A stretch of 18,027 nucleotides of DNA from assembly GCA_034433615.1 (NCBI GenBank), contig DAOUAJ010000157.1, positions 1 to 18,027 on the forward strand, in the 5' to 3' direction. The position numbers and the translations under genes were made by a program. A model generated the notes under the pieces. The model was not told where the DNA came from and made no database searches. It saw only the letters and a program-made list of their open reading frames with translations. Of the stretch, positions 1 to 6,839 are shown piece by piece (position 1 is the stretch's first letter; the number at the start of each line of letters is the position of its first letter). This DNA is from DAOUAJ01 sp034433615. Lineage in GTDB: Bacteria > Chloroflexota > Anaerolineae > DUEN01.

Positions 1-604
1 CCCCCGAAATCCCCCATCCCACCTCTTTCACCACTACAGGCACAGGTAGCTCCTGGCATACTCGCTCAATCTTTCTCAGCAATCCTGACCAGTTCCAGTT
101 CCCGTCAGCCTGGAGCACTTCCTGCAATGGATTCAGGTGAAGGATCAACGCGTTGGCCTCGACCATCTCCACAGCCCGTCGGCAATGCTCGACAGTATAT
201 CCATAATTCAATTGCACCGCACCAAGATTAGCCAGGAGCAAGATATCGGGTGCTACATCCCGCACTTGAAAAGTGTGTTGCGCCTCCGCTGCTTCCAGCC
301 CTGCCCGTTGCGAGCCCAACCCCATCGCCAGGCCACAGGTCTGGGCTGCCTGCGCCAGGTTACGGTTGATCTGGGCCGCTTCGGTCGTCCCCCCCGTCAT
401 GGAAGAGATCAGGAGGGGTAACGCCAGGCGCTTCCCCAGGAACATACTTGAGGTATCTATTGATTCCAGGTCCAATTCTGGCAAGGCAACGTGCATGAAG
501 CGATACTGTTCTAACCCTGTGGTGAGGCTGGGGAAACGCACATCCTGTTCGAGGTTGATGCGGATGTGATCCCCCTTCCGCCTCGCATGCAAACCTTGAT
601 CCAT
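1..604 (-). CDS. fni: Type 2 isopentenyl-diphosphate delta-isomerase, partial (C-terminal part beyond the window)
   Basis: Reading the minus strand from the ATG at 604-602 gives an uninterrupted frame to the window edge (201 codons; the family is usually about 340-350 residues, so the C-terminal 40% is missing). It would interconvert IPP and DMAPP in cytoplasmic isoprenoid synthesis, using FMN and NADPH. Family motifs appear in order: RRKGDHI (residues 8-14), SSMTGGT, a glycine-rich GLAMGLGSQR segment, LLANLGAVQL, LHLNPLQE and VVVKEVGWGIS. These match the FMN-binding TIM barrel of Fni and not the Nudix type 1 isomerase. The start is supported by a GGAGG sequence 5 bases upstream on the minus strand. 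The gene is divergent from acpP and has its own good promoter. The call comes from motif recognition only. Confidence 0.93.
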   Translation of the reverse strand, partial: MDQGLHARRKGDHIRINLEQDVRFPSLTTGLEQYRFMHVALPELDLESIDTSSMFLGKRLALPLLISSMTGGTTEAAQINRNLAQAAQTCGLAMGLGSQRAGLEAAEAQHTFQVRDVAPDILLLANLGAVQLNYGYTVEHCRRAVEMVEANALILHLNPLQEVLQADGNWNWSGLLRKIERVCQELPVPVVVKEVGWGISG

Positions 605-674
605 ACCCGCCTCCGTAACTTCCGGCGCAAAGTGGTGTTCCTAATGTCTGATTAAGGAGGCCCGTGTTTTAGGC

Positions 675-703
675 ATCTTACTCGCGGGTGCACATGGTGT
701 CAA
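675..703 (-). promoter_or_regulatory. Sigma-70-type promoter for fni
   Basis: On the minus strand, TTGACA (703-698) is followed after exactly 17 bases by TAAGAT (680-675). Transcription would start near 668 and give a leader of about 64 bases before the fni ATG. The -35 box lies back to back with the -35 of the acpP promoter, 15 bases apart. Confidence 0.7.
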
Positions 704-730
704 GCCTATCAGAGTAGTTTGACACCCGCG
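683..730. promoter_or_regulatory. Nested inverted repeats spanning the divergent fni/acpP promoters (possible shared operator)
   Basis: Two perfect 8-base inverted repeats are nested here. GGTGTCAA (696-703) pairs with TTGACACC (719-726), and CGCGGGTG (683-690) pairs with CACCCGCG (723-730). The first pair is largely the two -35 hexamers. The second lies in the spacer of each promoter and is not explained by promoter consensus, so it could be a pair of regulator half-sites. That role is inference. Confidence 0.4.
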
Positions 731-747
731 GGCGGCGCGATTAGAAT
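719..747 (+). promoter_or_regulatory. Sigma-70-type promoter for acpP
   Basis: TTGACA (719-724), a 17-base spacer and TAGAAT (742-747) make a near-consensus promoter. The start of transcription would be near 754, leaving a leader of about 46 bases before the acpP ATG at 800. Confidence 0.75.
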
Positions 748-799
748 GTGTGGCACAATCATACACTCCATGCCTACGTGAGCGAAAGGGGGATAGTCC

Positions 800-1033
800 A
801 TGAGCGTCTTCGACCGCGTCAAGGAGATCATCGTAGAACAACTCGGTGTGGATCCAGAACGGGTCACGATGGAGGCCAGCTTCCGCGAAGACCTGGAAGC
901 CGATTCGCTCGACCTGGTTGAGCTGATCATGGCCTTCGAGGAAGAGTTTGGCGGAGAGATCTCTGACGATGAAGCCCAACAGATCACCACGGTGGGTGAT
1001 GCTGTGAGGTATCTGGAGGCACAAGGCGCCTGA
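800..1033 (+). CDS. acpP: Acyl carrier protein
   Basis: This 77-residue acidic protein carries growing acyl chains as thioesters on a 4'-phosphopantetheine arm during fatty-acid synthesis in the cytoplasm. The attachment site is Ser36 in the motif EADSLDLVEL (residues 33-42), which is the diagnostic ACP signature. Length and overall pattern (N-terminal VKEIIVEQLGV helix, FEEEFG, and a C-terminal TVGDAVRYLE helix) are those of a housekeeping AcpP. A GGGGG-type ribosome site lies about 8 bases before the ATG. It has its own promoter and is followed by a terminator, so it looks monocistronic. This is unlike many bacteria, where acpP sits among fab genes; no fab gene is visible here. Confidence 0.96.
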   Translation: MSVFDRVKEIIVEQLGVDPERVTMEASFREDLEADSLDLVELIMAFEEEFGGEISDDEAQQITTVGDAVRYLEAQGA

Positions 1034-1044
1034 ACGACATTATT

Positions 1045-1104
1045 AAAGTGACGAGGCAATAGGGCAACGAGTTACCAGGGTTCCTTGTTGCCTCGTTACT
1101 TTTT
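1045..1104 (+). terminator. Intrinsic terminator after acpP, built from an interspersed inverted repeat
   Basis: AAAGTGACGAGGCAA (1045-1059) pairs with TTGCCTCGTTACTTT (1088-1102) with one mismatch in 15, and the right arm runs into five T residues (1100-1104). The loop is long (28 bases) and contains a smaller nested stem, GGCAAC (1063-1068) with GTTGCC (1087-1092). A related sequence occurs at 14663-14731, so the hairpin may be a dispersed repeat recruited as a terminator. Confidence 0.55.
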
Positions 1105-1130
1105 GCCTCATTGCCTTGCCGTCGCCTTTG

Positions 1131-1724
1131 ATGGAACCATTTACCGCGGTGGTCCTGGCCGGTGGACGCAGTCAGCGCATGGGCCAGGACAAAGTCTGGC
1201 TTGACGCAGGTGGACAACCCCTCATCGTTCGGGTGGTGGAGCGTCTGCACGAGCTGGTAACCGAGGTGGTCGTGGTGCGCGCCACGCCGACGGCCGTCAT
1301 GCCCCCATTGCCCGCTCGTGTTGTGGATGATCGCTACCGGGCGGCGGGGCCGCTGGCGGGTCTTCATGCCGGACTGCACGCCGCGGTAACCCCCTGGGTG
1401 TTTGCCCTCGCTTGTGACATGCCTTCGCTTAACCCGGCTCTGGTCCGTTACCTGGCGTTGCTCCGCCCTGGGCACGATGCAGTCGTCCCTTGCCCCACAG
1501 GCCAACCGGAGCCGCTGCACGCTTTCTACCACCGCCGCTGCCTGCCCGCCGTCGAGGCTTGCCTGGAGCGCGGACAACGCCAGTTGTTAGCTTTTTATGC
1601 CAAGGTACGCGTGCGTCCGGTGCCCCTTCCGGAGATAACCATCTTCGACCCCAGCCTCTCCTCGTTCACCAACATCAATACCCCGGAAGAGTGGGCTGCC
1701 GCCCGCAAGCAGATGAATTGGTAG
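1131..1724 (+). CDS. mobA: Molybdenum cofactor guanylyltransferase (MobA family)
   Basis: The enzyme would transfer GMP from GTP to molybdopterin to form the dinucleotide cofactor of DMSO-reductase-type molybdoenzymes, in the cytoplasm. The 197-residue protein shows the nucleotide-binding signature LAGGRSQRMGQDK (residues 9-21), AAGPLAGLHAGL (71-82), the metal-binding CDMP (Asp96) and a C-terminal NINTPEEW motif, all typical of MobA. ATG at 1131 is chosen because it puts the P-loop-like motif at the usual distance from the N terminus. An in-frame TTG at 1116 would add 5 residues, but neither start has a visible Shine-Dalgarno sequence. No other cofactor gene or molybdoenzyme is near, so the gene looks isolated. 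Some NTP transferases of this superfamily act on other substrates, but the motif order favours MobA. Confidence 0.88.
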   Translation: MEPFTAVVLAGGRSQRMGQDKVWLDAGGQPLIVRVVERLHELVTEVVVVRATPTAVMPPLPARVVDDRYRAAGPLAGLHAGLHAAVTPWVFALACDMPSLNPALVRYLALLRPGHDAVVPCPTGQPEPLHAFYHRRCLPAVEACLERGQRQLLAFYAKVRVRPVPLPEITIFDPSLSSFTNINTPEEWAAARKQMNW

Positions 1725-1963
1725 GGAGCACAAAGAGGCTGGTCTTCCCACCTCTTGGCCTGACCGTCGGCTCAAGGCAGGCTGCATGAGGCTATCCATC
1801 CGTGGTCCTTTCCCGATGCAACCGGCCCGGGTTTTCTTTCATGTCGGCACCGCATGGCCGTAGTCATCACATATGACCCCAGTCATGCGAGATGGCAAAG
1901 CCCCATGCTATAATCGCACTAAGGCATCGTGGCTCGTGCGCAAAGGGAGGCATCCGAATTCTT
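1725..1963. other. Intergenic region between mobA and the glycosidase-like lipoprotein
   Basis: No convincing gene is seen in these 239 bases. A weak hairpin just after mobA (AAGAGG at 1733-1738 with CCTCTT at 1751-1756) lacks a T tract. Three copies of GTCAT or its complement lie at 1863-1867, 1873-1877 and 1882-1886, just upstream of an extended -10 element. Confidence 0.6.
1906..1914 (+). promoter_or_regulatory. Extended -10 promoter (TGCTATAAT)
   Basis: A consensus TATAAT (1909-1914) is preceded by TG in the extended -10 position (1906-1907). No good -35 is present 17 bases upstream. Transcription would begin near 1921, which excludes the ATG at 1892 as the start of the following gene. 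Confidence 0.55.
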
Positions 1964-3157
1964 GTGAAACAACGTATTGTGAGTCGTCGTGTCTTTCTAA
2001 CGGGAGCCAGCCTCTCGCTGCTGGGTGTGCTGGCAGCGTGCAGGCGGCGCGGCCCACCCACGCCGGTCGCCGTGGCCGAGCCGCGCCCCACGTGGACGGC
2101 AACGCGGCCCAGCGCCACGCCTCCCAAGACGGACACGCCGACTCCCACGGGAACACCCCCTCCGACGCCGACGGCCACGCGGCCGCGCCCGACTCCCACC
2201 CCTACGGCGACGCCGTTCCCGCCCGGCCCTCCCACCAAGCTGGGGCTGTTCGTCACTCGCAACGACCCGGCTTTGTTCAATCTGCTCGGCACCCGCAATG
2301 TGGCGTTGGTGAAGACGCTGGAGTTGGACGCCAACTTCGTCCGCCAGATCAAGGAAACGTCGCCGGACACCCTCATTGTGGGGCGCATCTACCTGCCCCA
2401 GATCGAGCTCAGCACCATTGATCCTCCGGCAGAAGCCCAGCGGTTTGTGGATCAACTCCTGCCGATTGCTGGGGACCCCAAGCGCAGGAAGTGGTTTGAC
2501 GGCTGGGAAGCGTACAACGAGCCGGTGCCGGCCGACAGCGCGGCCATGCGCCGGCTGGCCGACTTTGAGGCGGAGCGCACACGGCTGCTGGCGGGGGCCG
2601 GCATTCGCTCCGTCGTCGGCAACTTCGGCACCGGGCATCCGCCGCTGGAGTTCTGGCCTGATTTTCTGCCCGCGGTGCAGGCGGCCAGGGAGTATGACGG
2701 CTACCTGGGCCTGCACGAGTATTCCGCGCCGGTGATGCAGTTCGGCACCGGCAAGTACCAGCTCGACCCATCGGCCAACGAGGGGGACGAGGGATGGCTG
2801 ACCCTGCGCTACCGCAAGGTCTACCGCCAGTTCTTGATCCCTAACGGGCTGATGGTGCCCCTGCTCATCACCGAGTGCGGCATTGATGGCATGGTGAGGG
2901 ACCGCCCTGGCCCCCAGGGGAAAGGATGGAAGGACTTCGTGGGCTACTGGGCAGAGATCGGCATGGGGGAGGATGGGCCGGGCAACTACATTGAGCAACT
3001 GGCCTGGTATGACGCCGAGTTGCAGCGAGACGAATTCGTGAAGGGGGCCGCCATCTTCGCCGCCGCTGTCTCCCGCGGGTGGGAAAGCTACGAGATCCTG
3101 GGCGAGCCAGCTCCCATTCTGCGCCAGTATCTGTCGGTGCATCCAGTGCGCGATTGA
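1964..3157 (+). CDS. Tat-type lipoprotein with a clan GH-A-like glycoside hydrolase domain
   Basis: The predicted 397-residue protein begins with SRRVFLTG (residues 7-14), a twin-arginine signal, then a hydrophobic stretch ending in the lipobox LAAC (Cys26), so it should be exported folded and anchored by lipid. A Pro/Thr-rich linker (about residues 32-85) leads to a roughly 310-residue domain. WEAYNEP has a Glu at 186 and LLITECGID a Glu at 304, placed as the acid/base and nucleophile of TIM-barrel retaining glycosidases. LGLHEYSAP lies between them. The precise family and substrate are not recognised. GTG at 1964 is preferred: GGGAGG lies 13 bases upstream (rather far), the Tat signal then sits near the N terminus, and the upstream in-frame ATG (1892) precedes the predicted transcription start. 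Confidence 0.72.
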   Translation: MKQRIVSRRVFLTGASLSLLGVLAACRRRGPPTPVAVAEPRPTWTATRPSATPPKTDTPTPTGTPPPTPTATRPRPTPTPTATPFPPGPPTKLGLFVTRNDPALFNLLGTRNVALVKTLELDANFVRQIKETSPDTLIVGRIYLPQIELSTIDPPAEAQRFVDQLLPIAGDPKRRKWFDGWEAYNEPVPADSAAMRRLADFEAERTRLLAGAGIRSVVGNFGTGHPPLEFWPDFLPAVQAAREYDGYLGLHEYSAPVMQFGTGKYQLDPSANEGDEGWLTLRYRKVYRQFLIPNGLMVPLLITECGIDGMVRDRPGPQGKGWKDFVGYWAEIGMGEDGPGNYIEQLAWYDAELQRDEFVKGAAIFAAAVSRGWESYEILGEPAPILRQYLSVHPVRD

Positions 3158-3185
3158 CCTCATCTTATCCCTCGACCTTCTTCTT

Positions 3186-3214
3186 TTGACTGGTGAAAGG
3201 TTATGATCTATACT
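3186..3214 (+). promoter_or_regulatory. Sigma-70-type promoter for the 3282 gene pair (and perhaps secA)
   Basis: TTGACT (3186-3191), a 17-base spacer and TATACT (3209-3214) form a strong promoter with one mismatch in each box. Transcription would start at about 3221, giving a 60-base leader. No terminator is visible before secA, so the transcript may continue into secA. Confidence 0.7.
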
Positions 3215-3220
3215 GATTTA

Positions 3221-3241
3221 AGCTGTGTAACGGACACAGCT
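3221..3241 (+). repeat. Perfect hairpin at the predicted 5' end of the transcript
   Basis: AGCTGTGT (3221-3228), a 5-base loop and ACACAGCT (3234-3241) make an 8-base-pair perfect stem. It begins at the predicted start of transcription, so it would cap the mRNA or act as an operator palindrome for an autoregulating antitoxin. Both roles are inference. Confidence 0.55.
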
Positions 3242-3281
3242 CTCAGCAATGTGAAACCAAAGAGTCTCGGAGCAAGATCTT

Positions 3282-3593
3282 ATGCAAATGGCGGCGATCT
3301 CTGACCAATTGATAGATGTGATCAACGAATTGGAGCAGGGTGAAACTCTCGAAGTCAAGCTGGTGCGCCTGGCGGAACACGAAATCCGACGGCGCCTGGC
3401 TCGCTACCAACTTACCGATCGTATCTTTCGCGAAAAGTATGGCATGTCGCTGGAAGAATTTGAAGCCAATCAGATGGTCAAGAAGTTAAACTATTCTTTT
3501 GAGGCCGAGAGCGACCATCAGGAGTGGGACCTGGCCGTGGATGGCATCCAAACTATGCAACAACGTCTTCAGAAGCTACGAGGCAACAAGTGA
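3282..3593 (+). CDS. Small antitoxin-like protein of unknown family
   Basis: The 103-residue, highly charged and probably helical protein is not recognised with certainty. Its layout (LIDVINELE, a central EHEIRRRLARYQ helix, REKYGMSLEEFEAN, and a C-terminal segment QEWDLAVDGIQTM) resembles small proteins encoded just before toxin-like partners in Chloroflexota and cyanobacteria. Its stop overlaps the GTG start of the next frame (GTGA at 3590-3593), a coupling typical of toxin-antitoxin pairs. GGAG lies about 9 bases before the ATG at 3282, and another in-frame ATG is at 3288. Promoter and hairpin sit just upstream. The antitoxin role is inferred from size, pattern and context, not from a diagnostic motif. 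Confidence 0.55.
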   Translation: MQMAAISDQLIDVINELEQGETLEVKLVRLAEHEIRRRLARYQLTDRIFREKYGMSLEEFEANQMVKKLNYSFEAESDHQEWDLAVDGIQTMQQRLQKLRGNK

Positions 3594-3772
3594 CAGTAGA
3601 TGAAATAGAGGAGCATGTCCAGGAAACCGCTTCCAGGTATGCCTTCATCCGCGCGATCTCCACTATAGATAAAACTGATCATGCCATCAAGATACGGCTA
3701 TACATTCTACCTGCCGCTTCCATCGTCCAATTTAACATTGTCGAGCTGCAGACGTTCAGGTCTATGGCATGA
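3590..3772 (+). pseudogene. Probable truncated partner (toxin-like) of the 3282 gene
   Basis: A GTG start overlapping the previous stop gives a 60-residue frame: an acidic N terminus (TVDEIEEHVQETASRY) and then a basic, beta-like stretch (HAIKIRLYI). Partners of such small antitoxin-like proteins are, from memory, about 100-120 residues long with a conserved C-terminal half. Here the frame stops at TGA 3770-3772, 27 bases before secA, and the sequence after RLYI loses any family-like pattern. I therefore read it as the N-terminal remnant of a decayed gene. It could also be a genuinely short coupled peptide; the family assignment is unsure. Confidence 0.4.
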
Positions 3773-3799
3773 TGGCGCCGAAGTCAGGGAAGTGAACGA

Positions 3800-6700
3800 A
3801 TGTTTCGCACGTTATTGCAGAAGGTTATAGGAGATCCTAACGCCAAAGAGATCCAGCGGCTCCAGCCGATTGTGGATCAAATCAACGCGTTGGAACCGGA
3901 GATGGAGCGCCTGCCCGACGAGGCGTTTCCCGAGTTGACGGAGCAATTCAAGGCCCAGGTGCAGGAGAGCACGGCGCCACTGCGCGCCCGAGTCGACGCA
4001 GCCCGCCTGGAGCTGGAAGAGGCGCAAGGGGCGCAGGCTCAACAGATAGCCCGTGAAGCCCTTAAGCAGGCAGACGCAGAACTGCGCAAGGCCGAGGAGG
4101 AAGTGCTTCAGGAGATCCTGCCGCGCGCCTTCGCGCTCGTGCGAGAGGCCGGACGTCGCACCATTGGCCTGCGTCCCTTTGATGTCCAACTCATCGGCGG
4201 GATCGTGTTACACCAGGGCAAGATCGCCGAGATGAAGACAGGCGAAGGCAAAACGTTGGTAGCCACGCTTCCTCTCTACCTCAACGCGTTGACGGGGCGG
4301 GGTGCGCATCTGGTCACGCCCAACGATTACCTGTCGAAAGTGGGCGTGCAATGGATGGGGCCGATCTACCATCTGCTCGGCCTGAGCGTAGGTGTGATCC
4401 AATCCGCCGCGGCAGACCCGGAGCTGGGCTCTTTCCTCTTCGATCCAACGTACCCCGCACAGGACGACCGATACCGGCTGTTGCGCCCGTGCAGCCGTCG
4501 CGAGGCATACCTGGCTGACATTACCTACGGCACCAACAACGAGTTCGGGTTCGACTACCTGCGCGACAACATGGTGACCGACCTGAGCCAGTGCGTGCAG
4601 CGCGAGCTCCACTACGCCATCGTGGACGAGGTAGACAACATCCTGATTGACGAGGCGCGCACGCCCCTCATCATCTCCGGCACGGCTCAGGAATCCTCAG
4701 ACTACTATCGCAAATTTGCTGAACTCGTGCGCCGGCTGCGACCGCAAGAGGACTACACAGTAGAAGAAAAACTGCGGGTGGTCACCCTCACCGAAGAAGG
4801 TATCGCCAAAATCGAGCAATGGCTGGGGATTGACAACCTGTACACCCCCGAGCATTTTGAGTTGACCCCGTACCTGGACAACGCGTTGCGGGCGCACGTC
4901 CTGTTCAAACGAGACCGCGACTACATTGTCCGCGACGGTGAAGTCATCATTGTAGATGAATTCACTGGCCGGCTCATGTATGGCCGGCGTTACTCGGAGG
5001 GCCTGCACCAGGCTATCGAGGCCAAAGAGGGGGTGCGAGTTCAGCAGGAATCGCTTACGTTGGCCACCATCACGTTCCAGAACTATTTCCGCATGTATCA
5101 CAAGCTGGCGGGCATGACCGGCACGGCGGCGACTGAGGCGGAGGAGTTCGGCAAGATCTATAACCTCGACGTGGTCGTAATCCCCACTCACCGCCCAATG
5201 ATCCGTGTAGATCACTCGGACGTCGTGTACAAGAGCGGAGAATCCAAATTTCGAGCCGTGGTGGATGAGATAGCGGAATGTCATCAGCGCGGCCAGCCTG
5301 TGCTGGTGGGCACCCTGGCCATCGAGACCTCGGAGATGCTCTCCCACATGCTTAAGCAGCGCAGCATCCCTCACGAGGTCTTGAACGCCAAGTATCACGA
5401 GCGAGAGGCGGCCATCATCGCTCAGGCCGGCCGTTCCGGCGCAGTGACCATCGCCACCAATATGGCCGGTCGCGGTGTGGACATCCTGCTGGGCGGCAAC
5501 CCTGAGGGGCTGACCCGGGAGCGGCTGCGTCGGGAGGGCGTGGACCTGACGACGATCCCTCTGGTACAGTGGAACGAAGCGGTGGAGATGCTCCGCCGTG
5601 GTGAAGACCCTACGAAGGTGTTCCCCGAACGCTGGGCCCAGGTACTGACTGAATCATGGCATGAGTGTGCCGCCGATCGAGAAAAGGTCGTCGCTCTGGG
5701 CGGGTTGCACATCATTGGCACGGAACGGCACGAGGCTCGTCGCATTGACAATCAGTTGCGCGGCCGTGCCGGTCGGCAAGGAGATCCGGGCTCGTCTCGC
5801 TTTTACGTGGCCCTGGACGATGATTTGATGCGAAGGTTCGGCGGGCAAAGCATCGCCGGGTTAATGGAACGGCTGGGCGTAGAGGACAACGTACCCATCC
5901 AACACAGCATGGTGTCCAGGGCTATCGAGAACGCCCAGATCAAGGTAGAAGGCTACAACTTTGACATCCGTAAGCACGTCCTGGAGTACGATGACGTCGT
6001 CAATACCCAGCGCGAGATCATCTACGCGCAGCGGCGGCGCATTCTCTCTGAGCCAACGATGAAGCCCACCATCATGGGCATGATCGAGGACGAAATCCGC
6101 TCGTTGGTAAACACGTACCTGGCCGACCAGCCTGCCTCAAACCACTGGTCAGGCGAGGATGGACGAGAGGGATGGGATGTGGCAGGGCTGCACAACGCGG
6201 TCAGTCACGTTCTCCCCCTGCCGGCGACGGAGACGGTAGCTCGCTGGCAGGAGATGACGCCTCAGCAGATCGAGGAACGGCTGCTGGCCCTGGCCCACGA
6301 GCGCTACGAGGAGAAGGAGCGTTCCGTGGGATCAGAGACGATGCGCCAGATCGAGCGGCTGGTGATGTTGAGCGCCGTTGACAACCGCTGGATTCGACAC
6401 TTGACTGACCTGGACGCGCTGCGCGAAGGTATCGGGCTGCGAGCCTATGGACAAGTGGATCCACTGGTAGCATTTAAGAAAGAGGCTCACGAGATGTACC
6501 AGGGGCTTCTGGCGGCGATCCAGGATGACATCGTCCATCAGATCTTCCACGTGGAACTGGTGCGAGAGCCCGCACGAGTCTCTGCTTTTCGGGGGCGCAT
6601 GGTGGCGCACCGGGGAGATGGGGCAGCGGAGAGGCCACAGCCCGCGCGCAGCCAGCCCTCTTTGGGACGAAACGCCCCCTGCTGGTGTGGAAGCGGTAAG

Positions 6701-6838
6701 AAGTATAAATACTGCCACATGCAGCAGGATCGGGCAGGCGACAGAGGCGCGGCGGTTTCACAGCCAGCGCCAGTAGATCAACAGGCCAAGGCGACCTCTA
6801 CATCTCAGGCGCGCAAGCATAAGAAACGCCGACATTGA
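3800..6838 (+). CDS. secA: Preprotein translocase ATPase SecA
   Basis: SecA is the motor that drives unfolded preproteins through SecYEG at the inner face of the membrane. This 1012-residue protein has the Walker A loop MKTGEGKT (residues 145-152), the Walker B/DEAD-like segment VDEVDNILIDEARTPLI from residue 275, helicase motif GRAGRQGDPGSSRFY from residue 655, and a C-terminal zinc-binding SEC-C motif with Cys961, Cys963, Cys972 and His973 (NAPCWCGSGKKYKYCH). It is longer than E. coli SecA (901) because of extra sequence near residues 70-100, in the region around residues 205-230, and in the tail. Asn280 replaces the usual Ser of DEVDS, a mild change. The ATG follows AGGGAAG at 8 bases. The kinase gene downstream starts one base after the stop. 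Confidence 0.98.
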   Translation: MFRTLLQKVIGDPNAKEIQRLQPIVDQINALEPEMERLPDEAFPELTEQFKAQVQESTAPLRARVDAARLELEEAQGAQAQQIAREALKQADAELRKAEEEVLQEILPRAFALVREAGRRTIGLRPFDVQLIGGIVLHQGKIAEMKTGEGKTLVATLPLYLNALTGRGAHLVTPNDYLSKVGVQWMGPIYHLLGLSVGVIQSAAADPELGSFLFDPTYPAQDDRYRLLRPCSRREAYLADITYGTNNEFGFDYLRDNMVTDLSQCVQRELHYAIVDEVDNILIDEARTPLIISGTAQESSDYYRKFAELVRRLRPQEDYTVEEKLRVVTLTEEGIAKIEQWLGIDNLYTPEHFELTPYLDNALRAHVLFKRDRDYIVRDGEVIIVDEFTGRLMYGRRYSEGLHQAIEAKEGVRVQQESLTLATITFQNYFRMYHKLAGMTGTAATEAEEFGKIYNLDVVVIPTHRPMIRVDHSDVVYKSGESKFRAVVDEIAECHQRGQPVLVGTLAIETSEMLSHMLKQRSIPHEVLNAKYHEREAAIIAQAGRSGAVTIATNMAGRGVDILLGGNPEGLTRERLRREGVDLTTIPLVQWNEAVEMLRRGEDPTKVFPERWAQVLTESWHECAADREKVVALGGLHIIGTERHEARRIDNQLRGRAGRQGDPGSSRFYVALDDDLMRRFGGQSIAGLMERLGVEDNVPIQHSMVSRAIENAQIKVEGYNFDIRKHVLEYDDVVNTQREIIYAQRRRILSEPTMKPTIMGMIEDEIRSLVNTYLADQPASNHWSGEDGREGWDVAGLHNAVSHVLPLPATETVARWQEMTPQQIEERLLALAHERYEEKERSVGSETMRQIERLVMLSAVDNRWIRHLTDLDALREGIGLRAYGQVDPLVAFKKEAHEMYQGLLAAIQDDIVHQIFHVELVREPARVSAFRGRMVAHRGDGAAERPQPARSQPSLGRNAPCWCGSGKKYKYCHMQQDRAGDRGAAVSQPAPVDQQAKATSTSQARKHKKRRH

Positions 6839-6839
6839 G

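Noticed and set aside
137..569. Two plus-strand open frames near the left end
   Set aside because: They lie opposite the partial fni gene, whose minus-strand translation has continuous family motifs.
1733..1756. Possible terminator after mobA
   Set aside because: The stem is only 6 base pairs with a 12-base loop and no T tract follows.
1997..3163. A 388-codon minus-strand open frame opposite the glycosidase-like lipoprotein
   Set aside because: The translation is Arg- and Gly-rich with low complexity opposite the Pro/Thr linker, and has no recognisable motif or ribosome site; the plus-strand gene has a signal peptide, lipobox and catalytic motifs.
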